Shown here: one piece after another, positions 24,792 through 31,830 of the stretch
Layout of the letters: each line of letters starts with the position of its first letter
How positions within the stretch are numbered: position 1 is the first letter of the stretch
Source of the DNA: Desulfosporosinus sp. BRH_c37
Lineage (GTDB): Bacteria; Bacillota; Desulfitobacteriia; Desulfitobacteriales; Desulfitobacteriaceae
Reading direction: 5' to 3'
NCBI GenBank assembly: GCA_001516045.1
Contig: LOEW01000003.1
Location: 1-46,106, forward strand
Length of the DNA stretch: 46,106 bases
The notes under the pieces: model-generated
The model's input: the letters and a program-made list of their open reading frames with translations, nothing else
What the model was told of the DNA's origin: nothing
Databases searched by the model: none
Made by a program: the position numbers and the translations under genes

Positions 24792-25781
24792 TCATACTTT
24801 TCTCGGGAGATCTTCTTGAATCTGTTCAATCAAACGCACTTGAACACATTCCTGGGCCACTCGAATGGCATTAAAGATCGCCTTCGCTTTCGAACTCCCA
24901 TGGCAGATAATGCTGATCCCATTGACACCAAGCAAAGGAGCTCCGCCATACTCAGCATAGTCCATCATCTGAGCGAACTCTTTTAAACCCGGTTTTACAG
25001 CCATCGCGCCTAGCTTACGGATCGTGGTTGTAGTAATTCTTTCCTTAATCACCTGAACAAATACCCCGGCCAGCCCTTCAGCCGTCTTAAGTAATACATT
25101 TCCTACAAAGCCCTCACAAACGACTACATCAGCACGCCCATAGGGTACATCCCGGCCCTCTATATTCCCAATAAAATTAATCGGTGTTTCTTTGAGCAAA
25201 GGATAGGTTTTCTGAGTCAGTTCATTTCCTTTTCCTTCTTCACTTCCTATGTTTAGTAACCCAACGCGCGGATCTGGAATTCGTAAGATTTTTTCTGCGT
25301 AAATGCTACCCATCAGGGCATATTGACAAAGGTGCTCTGGTGACGCGTCTAAATTAGCTCCTACATCGAGAATGAGTTTCCCCCCCTCCGCAGTTGGCAG
25401 GATTGTCCCAATAGCCGGTCGCTCAATTCCCTTGATTCTTCTTAATCCCAACAAGGCAGAGGCCATTTGAGCACCGGTGCTACCTGCACTCACCACGGCA
25501 TCAGCCTCGCCAAGCTTAACTAATCTAGTGGCAACCACAATCGAGGCATCCTTCTTCTTACGAACAGCATTCGCTGGGTGTTCATCCATCCCTATCAGCT
25601 CGGACGCTTCAATAAGTGATATATTACTAGGTTTTGTGCCCGTGAAAAAAGGCAGAATCTGCGCTTGTTGCCCTACAAGGATAAGTTGCAAATCAGGCCA
25701 TTTTTCTGCGGCCATTAGCGTTCCTTTGATTATCTCTTCTGGAGCATAATCCCCACCCATGGCATCTACAGCAATTCTCAT
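24792..25781 (-). CDS. plsX: Phosphate acyltransferase PlsX
   Basis: Makes acyl-phosphate from acyl-ACP for PlsY in phospholipid synthesis, peripherally at the membrane. The 329-residue product begins MRIAVDAMGGDYAPEEIIKG and has VSAGSTGAQMASALLGL, GAIGTILP-like PAIGTILPTAEG, LLNIGSEEGKGN and VVCEGFVGNVLLK, then GVNGISIICHGSS. ATG at 25781 abuts the fapR stop and has GGAG 9 nt upstream. fapR-plsX coupling is the Bacillus arrangement. Confidence 0.97.
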   Translation of the reverse strand: MRIAVDAMGGDYAPEEIIKGTLMAAEKWPDLQLILVGQQAQILPFFTGTKPSNISLIEASELIGMDEHPANAVRKKKDASIVVATRLVKLGEADAVVSAGSTGAQMASALLGLRRIKGIERPAIGTILPTAEGGKLILDVGANLDASPEHLCQYALMGSIYAEKILRIPDPRVGLLNIGSEEGKGNELTQKTYPLLKETPINFIGNIEGRDVPYGRADVVVCEGFVGNVLLKTAEGLAGVFVQVIKERITTTTIRKLGAMAVKPGLKEFAQMMDYAEYGGAPLLGVNGISIICHGSSKAKAIFNAIRVAQECVQVRLIEQIQEDLPRKV

Positions 25782-26366
25782 CTATTCTCTCTCCGTTTCC
25801 CGTACGTCCGAACGTTCTATTGCAAATATTACCCAATTCCCAAGTAGCACTTCCTCAGTACCAACTTGTACAGATATTTGGACCGTATATTTATTTCTCT
25901 TTCTATTGAGTACTGTTCCCACAGCCACTACAACCTCACCCAACTGAACTGGCCGTATGAATTTCAATTCGACACTTCCAGTCAAAGCCATAGGCGCATC
26001 TACTAAGGCAATGGCTAGGGAATTTGCCTGGGCAAATAAATAATGCCCACGAGCAACTCTTGCCTTGGCCAAAACCATACTCTCATCAATCTTCAACTTT
26101 GAACAGGCTCTTTCACCAACTACAAGTTCTAGCAGTTCCCCTATCACTTCTTGGTCATCTAATGACTTTAACGTTAAGTACGCTTCCTGTGCTACTGCCC
26201 GGGTTCGTTCCCGGAGTTCAGGAATCCCTAATTCTCCACGATCTAAACGTATGGTTGAGACGCTCACCTTAAACCTTTCCGCAAGCTCATCATCGGTAAA
26301 AAACGGATGTTTGGAAAGCTCTTCGCCTAATACCTTGCGGCGTTCTTCTTTGCTTTTTCGGCCCAT
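25782..26366 (-). CDS. fapR: Fatty-acid biosynthesis transcriptional repressor FapR
   Basis: Repressor of fatty-acid and phospholipid genes that releases DNA on binding malonyl-CoA or malonyl-ACP. The 194-residue product has an N-terminal HTH (TDDELAERFKVSVSTIRLDR, about 24-43), the linker LGIPELRERTR and a hot-dog effector domain with GHYLFAQANSLAIALVDAPMAL and VELKFIRPVQLGEVVVAV. Start 26366 (MGRKSKEERRK) matches the family; an ATG four codons upstream (26378) is possible and neither has a strong ribosome-binding site. It heads the fab operon, and an operator-like palindrome overlaps its promoter, which suggests autoregulation. Confidence 0.94.
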   Translation of the reverse strand: MGRKSKEERRKVLGEELSKHPFFTDDELAERFKVSVSTIRLDRGELGIPELRERTRAVAQEAYLTLKSLDDQEVIGELLELVVGERACSKLKIDESMVLAKARVARGHYLFAQANSLAIALVDAPMALTGSVELKFIRPVQLGEVVVAVGTVLNRKRNKYTVQISVQVGTEEVLLGNWVIFAIERSDVRETERE

Positions 26367-26394
26367 TAATATCACCATTCTTACCTAACTTGCC

Positions 26395-26560
26395 AATTCG
26401 AGACTCCATTTCGAGGCACGATGCTCGATGCTCGATGTCCGAAATGGGAATTCGATTCTACGAATCGAATTACGAATTGAACTTCTAGAAATTGATCGTT
26501 CTGCGAACTTTGTTCGCTTCGCGCCTCGAACATCATGCTTCATGCTTCGTAATTTGTGCT
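26395..26560. repeat. TTCGA/GCTCGATG short-repeat tract in the fapR leader
   Basis: This stretch consists of overlapping short words such as TTCGAG, GATGCTCGATGCTCGATG, GCTTCATGCTTC and CGAATCGAATTACGAATT. It includes a perfect 10-bp inverted repeat, AATTCGATTC-TAC-GAATCGAATT (26449-26471). It lies in the untranslated leader of the fapR transcript if the promoter at 26583-26611 is used. Similar words occur at 2889, 7026, 7180 and 13298. Confidence 0.6.
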
Positions 26561-26564
26561 TCGA

Positions 26565-26611
26565 AATTATGACCTGGTCACAATTATAAACTATCTCTGT
26601 TCTCTAATCAA
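26565..26611 (-). promoter_or_regulatory. fapR-fab operon promoter with FapR-like operator
   Basis: Minus strand: TTGATT (26606-26611), 17-bp spacer, perfect TATAAT (26583-26588). A 21-bp near-perfect palindrome (26565-26585; half-sites AATTATGACC and GGTCACAATT around a central T, one mismatched pair) overlaps the -10 by three bases and covers the expected start site. Its core ACCTGGT, with flanking TTA and AA at the same distance, resembles FapR operators of Firmicutes (recalled as TTAGTACC..GGTACTAA-like). Confidence 0.72.
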
Positions 26612-26650
26612 GAAATAATCCTGTCGATTGTTGAAGAAATATTGATTATC

Positions 26651-26670
26651 GGGCACGATGTATTGTGCCC
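26651..26670. repeat. GGGCACGAT-type palindrome
   Basis: GGGCACGA and TTGTGCCC pair (one wobble) around TGTA. The sequence with trailing CCTAC resembles a small palindromic repeat seen in many bacterial genomes. It is the only copy noticed in this window. Confidence 0.4.
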
Positions 26671-26692
26671 CTACATTTACATTTTAGAATAT

Positions 26693-26730
26693 AAAAACAA
26701 AGAACTCCTATAAAAGAGTTCTTTGTTTTT
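26693..26730 (-). terminator. Intrinsic terminator after rpmF
   Basis: A perfect 15-bp stem, AAAAACAAAGAACTC (26693-26707) with GAGTTCTTTGTTTTT (26716-26730), has an 8-nt loop. The T-rich arm follows on either strand, so it can act in both directions. It lies 12 bp after the rpmF stop and separates rpmF from the fapR operon. Confidence 0.88.
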
Positions 26731-26742
26731 GAGTACTAAACC

Positions 26743-26922
26743 TTATTCTCCGACAGCAATAATTACCTTAGAATTATAATACCCACAACTAGGGCATATA
26801 TAATGCGGCATTTTTGGTTTATGGCATTGGGGGCATTCGATGTGGTTTGGTGCAGTTAGTTTCCACATAGCCCGACGTTTACGTACTCTGGATTTTGATT
26901 GGCGATGTTGCGGAACACCCAT
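26743..26922 (-). CDS. rpmF: 50S ribosomal protein L32 (zinc-binding form)
   Basis: The 59-codon gene starts at ATG 26922 after AAAGGGGGTG and ends at TAA 26743. The product begins MGVPQHRQSKSRVRKRRAMW and has a zinc ribbon formed by two Cys pairs, ECPQCHKPKMPHYICPSCGY. This Cys-containing form is the zinc-requiring L32 rather than the zinc-free type. It follows yceD by 32 bp and ends at a strong terminator; yceD-rpmF is a near-universal pair. Confidence 0.96.
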   Translation of the reverse strand: MGVPQHRQSKSRVRKRRAMWKLTAPNHIECPQCHKPKMPHYICPSCGYYNSKVIIAVGE

Positions 26923-26954
26923 AAAATTACACCCCCTTTAGGTTCTCTAATTTA

Positions 26955-27464
26955 TTAGTCATTGGATTTCCACTTACCTAACTTTGCAAACCGAGGGTTA
27001 ATGTCATCCTCCCCGCAATGACACGGGTTCAGGTTACGATTTGCGCCACAGATTGGACATAACCCCTGACACTCGGGCGAACAAATAAACTTCATGGGTA
27101 ACGCTAACATAATTTGTTCAAAAATGCGTTCCTTGATATCAACCTCATCTTTGTCCAACAGGAGTGCTGTTTCTAACTGGTCTTCTGTTGCCTGCGCACG
27201 AAAAACCCATTCGTCTTGGAAGGAACAAATAAATGGATATGTGTACGTTTCCAGACAGCGCCCACAAGTCACCTTAAGTTCCGTTTGAATGTTTCCATAA
27301 ACCAGCATCGCTCTGTTTGTCTTGTTCACCTGAAGTTGAACATGTACCGGTGCTTCAAATGAGAGAGCTTCTGTTCCCAAATCAAAGGAGGAAAATTCCC
27401 CCACTAACTCAAAAAGGACACTTTCACCTTCGCTGTAACGAACCTGAGCTACATTCACTTTCAT
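26955..27464 (-). CDS. yceD: YceD/DUF177 family protein
   Basis: DUF177 protein; the family is linked to 23S rRNA/50S accumulation and is nearly always encoded before rpmF. The 169-residue product has TCGRCLETYTYPF in the middle and a Cys-rich C-terminus, CSPECQGLCPICGANRNLN followed by PCHCGED, probably a zinc site. The start at 27464 (MKVNVAQVRYSEG) has GAGGTGG upstream; the frame is open 7 codons more. A consensus promoter lies at 27491-27519. Confidence 0.92.
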   Translation of the reverse strand: MKVNVAQVRYSEGESVLFELVGEFSSFDLGTEALSFEAPVHVQLQVNKTNRAMLVYGNIQTELKVTCGRCLETYTYPFICSFQDEWVFRAQATEDQLETALLLDKDEVDIKERIFEQIMLALPMKFICSPECQGLCPICGANRNLNPCHCGEDDINPRFAKLGKWKSND

Positions 27465-27490
27465 ATTATCCACCTCAATACACATTCATT

Positions 27491-27519
27491 ATTATAGTTG
27501 GCACATTTTTCTTTGTCAA
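27491..27519 (-). promoter_or_regulatory. Consensus sigma-A promoter of yceD-rpmF
   Basis: Minus-strand TTGACA (27514-27519) and TATAAT (27491-27496) are both perfect and are separated by 17 bp. The start site should be near 27484, 20 bp before the yceD start codon. No operator-like palindrome overlaps it. Confidence 0.92.
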
Positions 27520-27592
27520 GGGAAACACTTTATAATACCCTAATACACTTTCAAGATTCAGACACTTCCTCCCCCCCCGTCGACCCAGGCTT

Positions 27593-27766
27593 GAGGAAGT
27601 TTCTTAGCTTAGGGAGCACGGAGAGTGGAATTGCGTCAATGAGCGCAGACGATATGGCGTTAAGAAACGCATTGGTTTACATGCAGAGAAACCCAGAGGT
27701 TTGCGTTTTAGTTAGCGACAAGCGAATAGCAATGAAACGTGTGCGATCGTGCTAAGAAACTTCCTC
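27593..27766. repeat. 174-bp element with 16-bp perfect terminal inverted repeats
   Basis: GAGGAAGTTTCTTAGC (27593-27608) and its exact complement GCTAAGAAACTTCCTC (27751-27766) bound a 142-bp interior. Small internal hairpins include GCGTT-AAGA-AACGC and AAACC-CAGA-GGTTT. The plus strand has a 38-codon frame (27639-27755, MSADDMALRNALVYMQRN...) whose stop lies in the right arm. A further ACTTCCTCC copy is at 27573. It may be a miniature inverted-repeat element or a structured RNA; no target duplication is evident. Confidence 0.5.
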
Positions 27767-27769
27767 CCC

Positions 27770-28963
27770 TCAGCGCGTTAACTCAAGCGTATCTAGCGCA
27801 ATCATCAATTCCTCATTTGTCGGGATTACTAGAACCGGACATCGTGAATTTATTTCGGAAACATCCACTTCTTCGCCTCGGACCTTGTTTTTCTCCAAAT
27901 CGAGGTGTATGCCAAGGAAGCCCATATCTTTACAAATAGCTTCCCGCATACTCGGTGCGTTTTCACCAACGCCCGCCGTAAATATCAAAGCATCCACTCC
28001 ACCCATCATGGCAGCATAAGCGCCAATGTATTGCTTGACGTCATGCTCGAAAATATCTAATGCTAGCTGTGCGCGATTATTTCCTTGCTCAGCCGCCAAT
28101 TCGATGTCCCTAAAGTCACTGCTTATCCCAGAAACCCCTAAAGCGCCACATTTATAATTAAGAAAATCATTCATTTGATCAACATTAAATTTTTCTTTAT
28201 CCATAATATAAGTAACAATCGCTGGATCCAAGGCTCCTGAACGCGTTCCCATCATAAGTCCATCCAACGGAGTAAAGCCCATTGAAGTATCAATAGACCT
28301 CCCCCCACGGATGGCCGCAATCGAGGAACCATTACCTAAGTGGCAACTAATAAGTTTCAGCTCAGCAAGTGGTCTTTTGAGAAGGACAGCGGCACGTTGA
28401 CTGACATACTTGTGGGATGTCCCATGGAAACCATATTTTCTTATTGAGTATTTTTCATAATACTCATAAGGTAACCCATAGATATAACTAAAAGGGCGCA
28501 TCGTTTGATGAAAAGCCGTATCAAAGACAGCCACTTGAGAAATCCCAGGCATCATTTTCTGACAAGCTACAATTCCGGCGATATTGGGAGGATTGTGAAG
28601 CGGAGCAAGATCAATACACTCCTTAAGAGCTTTCATGACCGAAGCATCAATTATGACGGATTTTGCAAATTTCTCCCCCCCGTGAACGACACGATGCCCT
28701 ATGGCATAAATCTCATCTAAATCTTTTAGGGCTCTATATTCAGGAGCCACCAATTGCTTGAGCACAAGCTCAATCGCTTGGGTATGATTCTTAATCTCTG
28801 TCTTAATAACCTCTTTTTTTCGTGAAGCTGTACCATGCGTAAGTACAGAACCCTGAAGCGCAATGCGTTCTACCAATCCTTTAGAGATAGGATTCCTAGT
28901 GTCCATGTCAATAACCTGATATTTAAGTGAAGAGCTTCCACAGTTAAGAACAAGAATTTTCAT
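27770..28963 (-). CDS. ackA: Acetate kinase
   Basis: Interconverts acetyl phosphate + ADP and acetate + ATP for substrate-level ATP formation or acetate activation. The 397-residue protein has LVLNCGSSSLKYQV at the N-terminus, GHRVVHGGEKF, VAVFDTAFHQTMRP (catalytic Asp), SCHLGNGSSIAAIRGG and DTSMGFTPLDGLMMGTRSG, with TAGVGENAPSMRE near the end. ATG at 28963 has AAAGGGG upstream. No pta is adjacent. Its stop lies 4 bp from the inverted-repeat element at 27593-27766. Confidence 0.97.
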   Translation of the reverse strand: MKILVLNCGSSSLKYQVIDMDTRNPISKGLVERIALQGSVLTHGTASRKKEVIKTEIKNHTQAIELVLKQLVAPEYRALKDLDEIYAIGHRVVHGGEKFAKSVIIDASVMKALKECIDLAPLHNPPNIAGIVACQKMMPGISQVAVFDTAFHQTMRPFSYIYGLPYEYYEKYSIRKYGFHGTSHKYVSQRAAVLLKRPLAELKLISCHLGNGSSIAAIRGGRSIDTSMGFTPLDGLMMGTRSGALDPAIVTYIMDKEKFNVDQMNDFLNYKCGALGVSGISSDFRDIELAAEQGNNRAQLALDIFEHDVKQYIGAYAAMMGGVDALIFTAGVGENAPSMREAICKDMGFLGIHLDLEKNKVRGEEVDVSEINSRCPVLVIPTNEELMIALDTLELTR

Positions 28964-28992
28964 TCAATTACGCCCCTTTATCTAACGGCGAG

Positions 28993-29016
28993 ACGCCCAC
29001 TTCTATAAGTGGGCGT
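28993..29016 (+). repeat. IS200/IS605-end-like hairpin, copy B
   Basis: ACGCCCACTT (28993-29002) pairs with AAGTGGGCGT (29007-29016) over a CTAT loop. Compared with the 31275 copy (ACTCCCACTT with AAGTGGGAGT) one base pair is changed on both sides (G-C versus T-A), so pairing is kept. It lies just upstream of ackA and 35 bp before the family-1 repeat copy B. Confidence 0.55.
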
Positions 29017-29049
29017 TCCCCCGGTCTCCACTTCAGGTGGGGTAGAATC

Positions 29050-29246
29050 CATCCTTCGCCGCGAAGTGTTCCTTTTGGGATAGGCGGCTTCGGCGAAACC
29101 AATCCTCAGCGCGATCGTATTCGTTAAGGGCCGTGCGCTTCGGCGATACTCTATCCTTCGCCGGTAAGTATTCCTATGGGGATCACGGCTTCGGCGATAC
29201 TCTCCACTGGAGACTATCGTACCGGAGACTATCGTCACTGGAGGCT
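29050..29246 (+). repeat. Dispersed structured repeat, family 1, copy B
   Basis: This block fills much of the 606-bp ackA-ylbJ gap and shares its words with 3622, 31117 and 33950. Two CCTTCGCCG modules (29053 and 29155) alternate with hairpin H2 (AGCGC 29108-29112 with GCGCT 29135-29139) and H3 (CGATA-C-TCTCC, loop ACT, GGAGA-C-TATCG, 29195-29219). The rest of the gap (29281-29569) is AT-rich and shows no clear gene. Upstream of ylbJ no confident sporulation promoter was found. Confidence 0.72.
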
Positions 29247-29569
29247 TTCGTATCTGAAGCCCCGATGTTCAGCTTTAGCTGAACGAGTTTACTTATAACC
29301 ATTCTCATAATTATTTTAGTATTAATGACTATAGTGTTCCCGAATACATCGATTTTTCACTCTTGTTTCTAATTATTTTCTAACTGTAACACGAAATTTC
29401 CATTTCTTTCAATCCAAACTAGATTATCCTCTTGATTTCAGTTAGCTAATTCCATACTTTCAATAGACGTGACTCTTCAGTCTTTTGGGTCATTATATTT
29501 TTCCTCCCCACCACAACTTCTAGGTCCAAGCATTCTTCCATATAAATTACGAAGGAAGGTGATTAGTAT

Positions 29570-30721
29570 ATGTCCTCCGTTGCCCAGGTCTTTGCCTTAA
29601 GTCTCCTGGCCCTCGGCATGTTTATCTATCCGCAGGAAGTTCTTAGCTCTGCAGGTGGAGGGTTAGCCTTATGGTGGCGTTTTGTCCTCCCCGCTTTGCT
29701 CCCCTTCTTTATTCTTTCCGAGCTCCTAATGGCGGCAGGATTTGTTCATTTCCTCGGAGTTCTTCTGGAATCGTTCATGCGTCCGGTTTTTCGCCTTCCC
29801 GGCAAAGGCGCCTTTGTTGTGGCTATGGGCTACACGTCCGGCTTTCCTATGGGTGCAGTACTTACCGCCCGACTTCGTCAAGCTGGAGAGATTACACGTG
29901 TTGAAGGGGAACGTCTTTTAGCTTTTACCAATAACCCCAGTCCTGGATTTATGTTTGGTGCTGTCGCCTCTGGCATGTTAGGTAAACCTTCACTCGGTAT
30001 AATCCTTTCAAGTTCTATTTATCTCGCCAATTTGTTGGTTGGTTTCCTCTTTCGTTTTTACCGTGTTACACCTTCTCCCCAACACTCAGTCCGTTTACCT
30101 TCGTTTAAACGGGCTTGGCAAGAAATGAAAGTCGCTCAAGCCAAAGACACCCGCCCTTTTGGGCGAATCCTTAGTGATGCCATCAAACAAAGTATAACCA
30201 CCGTACTTATGGTAGCAGGTTTCATGGCCTTTTTTTCTGTGATTCTCCAACTATTAAATATCTGGCATGTCACTGCATTTTTAGCGACCCTGATCCACAT
30301 CTTTATAAAGATAGTACCTCTTCCGATTTTACACACTTTTTTCAATGGTCTTTTTGAGATGACATTAGGATGTCAAGGAACAATCCAAGCTGTTTCTGGA
30401 CTTAATCATCAAGTGGCACTTCTTGCCCTCCTTATGGGTTGGAGTGGTCTTTCCGTATTTGCGCAAGTGGCTGGTTTTATTAGCGAAACCGATTTGCGTT
30501 TCTTTCCGTTCGTGGTTGCTCGAATACTTCAAGGAATTATCGCCCTTGGACTAAGCCAACTTTTCCTCCTTGTTGCGAAGGTGCCCACTTCGACGCTTGT
30601 AATTCAAGTCCCATATACATCAGCTCTTTTCTGGAATACTTGGCAAGCAAGCTCCTTTGTGTTTATCGGTATGATGATTTTTCTATTCATACTCGCCTTG
30701 GTACAACAACCCAGGTCATAA
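29570..30721 (+). CDS. ylbJ: Sporulation integral membrane protein YlbJ
   Basis: Polytopic membrane protein of the nucleoside-recognition/gate family, required for spore cortex formation in Bacillus. The 383-residue product has about eight hydrophobic segments, beginning VFALSLLALGMFIYP and WRFVLPALLPFFILSELLMA. It has family features: PGKGAFVVAMGYTSGFPMGA and GERLLAFTNNPSPGFMFGAV. ATG at 29570 has GAAGG upstream. It ends in a strong terminator at 30739. In relatives ylbJ lies near rsmD and coaD; rsmD is close here but coaD is absent. Confidence 0.9.
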   Translation: MSSVAQVFALSLLALGMFIYPQEVLSSAGGGLALWWRFVLPALLPFFILSELLMAAGFVHFLGVLLESFMRPVFRLPGKGAFVVAMGYTSGFPMGAVLTARLRQAGEITRVEGERLLAFTNNPSPGFMFGAVASGMLGKPSLGIILSSSIYLANLLVGFLFRFYRVTPSPQHSVRLPSFKRAWQEMKVAQAKDTRPFGRILSDAIKQSITTVLMVAGFMAFFSVILQLLNIWHVTAFLATLIHIFIKIVPLPILHTFFNGLFEMTLGCQGTIQAVSGLNHQVALLALLMGWSGLSVFAQVAGFISETDLRFFPFVVARILQGIIALGLSQLFLLVAKVPTSTLVIQVPYTSALFWNTWQASSFVFIGMMIFLFILALVQQPRS

Positions 30722-30738
30722 AAATTTATTATAAAGGA

Positions 30739-30783
30739 AAAAACAGTATGTCAATTTATCGCCATTTGACGCACTGTTTTTTG
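30739..30783 (+). terminator. Intrinsic terminator after ylbJ
   Basis: ACAGT (30743-30747) and GTCAA (30750-30754) pair with TTGAC (30766-30770) and ACTGT (30773-30777), with a 2-nt internal mismatch and an 11-nt loop. A run of six T and an upstream A run follow the usual pattern. Confidence 0.85.
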
Positions 30784-30905
30784 TTATTTCTCTTTTAAAT
30801 ATACATCAAATGGGAGCGAGGTGCTCGTTAAGTAGAAGTCTCTTTTGTACTAGTCAGACCTCCATACCGCTGCGCGGCACCACTGATGAATGGAAAATTT
30901 ATGCC

Positions 30906-30950
30906 AGCGCCTGAAAGCTAACTCGTGCGAAGACAGTGTCTTCGGGCGCT
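30906..30950 (+). repeat. Hairpin repeat of the CGAAGAC-AGT-GTCTTCG type
   Basis: CGAAGAC (30928-30934), loop AGT, GTCTTCG (30938-30944) is enclosed by AGCGCC (30906-30911) and GGCGCT (30945-30950). At 33775-33791 the same hairpin occurs as CGAAAAC-AGT-GTTTTCG, one base pair exchanged on both sides. Both are preceded by CGTG. Confidence 0.55.
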
Positions 30951-31029
30951 AGCCAAGTTTTCTATAACTGTTAGCCTCTAGTGAACTCGTTCAACTAAAG
31001 TTGAACATCGAGTCTTCGGTGACGTTAGT

Positions 31030-31250
31030 CTCCAGTGACGTTAGTCTCCGGTGGAGGCTAACGCCGAAGGCGCAGATCTACAGACGAATACTTTCGCGCC
31101 GTAGGATGGACTCTACCTCCTTCGCCGCCAAGTGTTTCTATTGGGAAAGGCGGCTCGGCGATACTAATCCACAGCGCTTAGTATTCGTTGATAGCCGTGC
31201 GCTATCGGCGATACTGTCCACCGGACACTATCGTCACCGGAGACTATCGT
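31030..31250. repeat. Dispersed structured repeat, family 1, copy C (inverted pair)
   Basis: Two copies in head-to-head orientation fill the ylbJ-31314 gap. The reverse copy (about 31030-31112) has H2 as GGCGC (31069-31073) with GCGCC (31096-31100) and H3 as GTTAGTCTCC with GGAGGCTAAC (31040-31062). The forward copy (about 31117-31250) has H2 as AGCGC (31173-31177) with GCGCT (31199-31203) and H3 as CGATA-C-TGTCC, loop ACC, GGACA-C-TATCG (31209-31233). A 168-codon plus-strand open frame across here is a product of the repeats. Confidence 0.72.
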
Positions 31251-31274
31251 CACCGAAGCAGAATAAGGTGTATC

Positions 31275-31295
31275 ACTCCCACTTGAAGTGGGAGT
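31275..31295 (+). repeat. IS200/IS605-end-like hairpin, copy C
   Basis: ACTCCCACTT (31275-31284) and AAGTGGGAGT (31286-31295) form a perfect 10-bp inverted repeat around one base, followed by CTTACGACTTGG. It lies 40 bp after family-1 copy C and 18 bp from the stop of the minus-strand gene at 31314. Confidence 0.6.
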
Positions 31296-31313
31296 CTTAC
31301 GACTTGGATAAAT

Positions 31314-31814
31314 TTACTCGTTCTTCTCGTTTTCAGACTTACCTGATCTTTCACGATCTTCTTTGGCTAACCCCTTTAATTCCTCCCGATTCTTACGGAG
31401 GGCTTGAAGCGTTTCGAACAAATTCTTTTCAACATGCTGAAGCATTTCATCAGCATATTGGACGGCCCCGATCTTTACATCATGAGCGAATGTTTGCGCC
31501 TGCCTGACAATGTCTTCTCCATAAATCTGGGCCTGCTTAACCACTTCATTTTCTACTGCCATCTTATCAACGTATGTTCTTCCTCGCTCCATGAGTTTCT
31601 GAGCTTCCACCTGTGCTTCATCCAAAATTCGTTGCCGTTCTTTCAAAACCCATTTAGCATTGGTTATCTCCTCAGGCATGGCTGCACGTACACGATCCAG
31701 TAACTCAAAGATCACAGTGTCATCAACCAAAACTTTACCAGTCATCGGGATCTTAGTCCCATGATCAATAATTTCTTCCACTTCATTAAGCAAACTCGCA
31801 ATATCATTTTCCAC
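31314..31814 (-). CDS. Coiled-coil protein, ATP-synthase subunit B/V-type subunit H-like
   Basis: Function not known. The 166-residue protein begins with a short helical region (NDIASLLNEVEEIIDHGTKI) and then a long charged coiled coil from about residue 55 to the end. It is rich in Glu, Lys, Gln and Ala (KERQRILDEAQVEAQKLMER, VKQAQIYGEDIVRQAQTF), like stalk subunits of rotary ATPases or DivIVA-like proteins. No membrane segment is seen. The start is GTG at 31814 after GGGGGAGG. It lies 16 bp downstream of rsmD, so the two probably form an operon; similar genes accompany rsmD in related clostridia. Confidence 0.75.
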   Translation of the reverse strand: MENDIASLLNEVEEIIDHGTKIPMTGKVLVDDTVIFELLDRVRAAMPEEITNAKWVLKERQRILDEAQVEAQKLMERGRTYVDKMAVENEVVKQAQIYGEDIVRQAQTFAHDVKIGAVQYADEMLQHVEKNLFETLQALRKNREELKGLAKEDRERSGKSENEKNE

Positions 31815-31830
31815 TTATATCCTCCCCCTC

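Noticed and set aside
31001..31507. 168-codon plus-strand open frame
   Set aside because: It runs through the inverted family-1 repeats and antisense to the coiled-coil gene; its composition follows the repeats and it has no domain.
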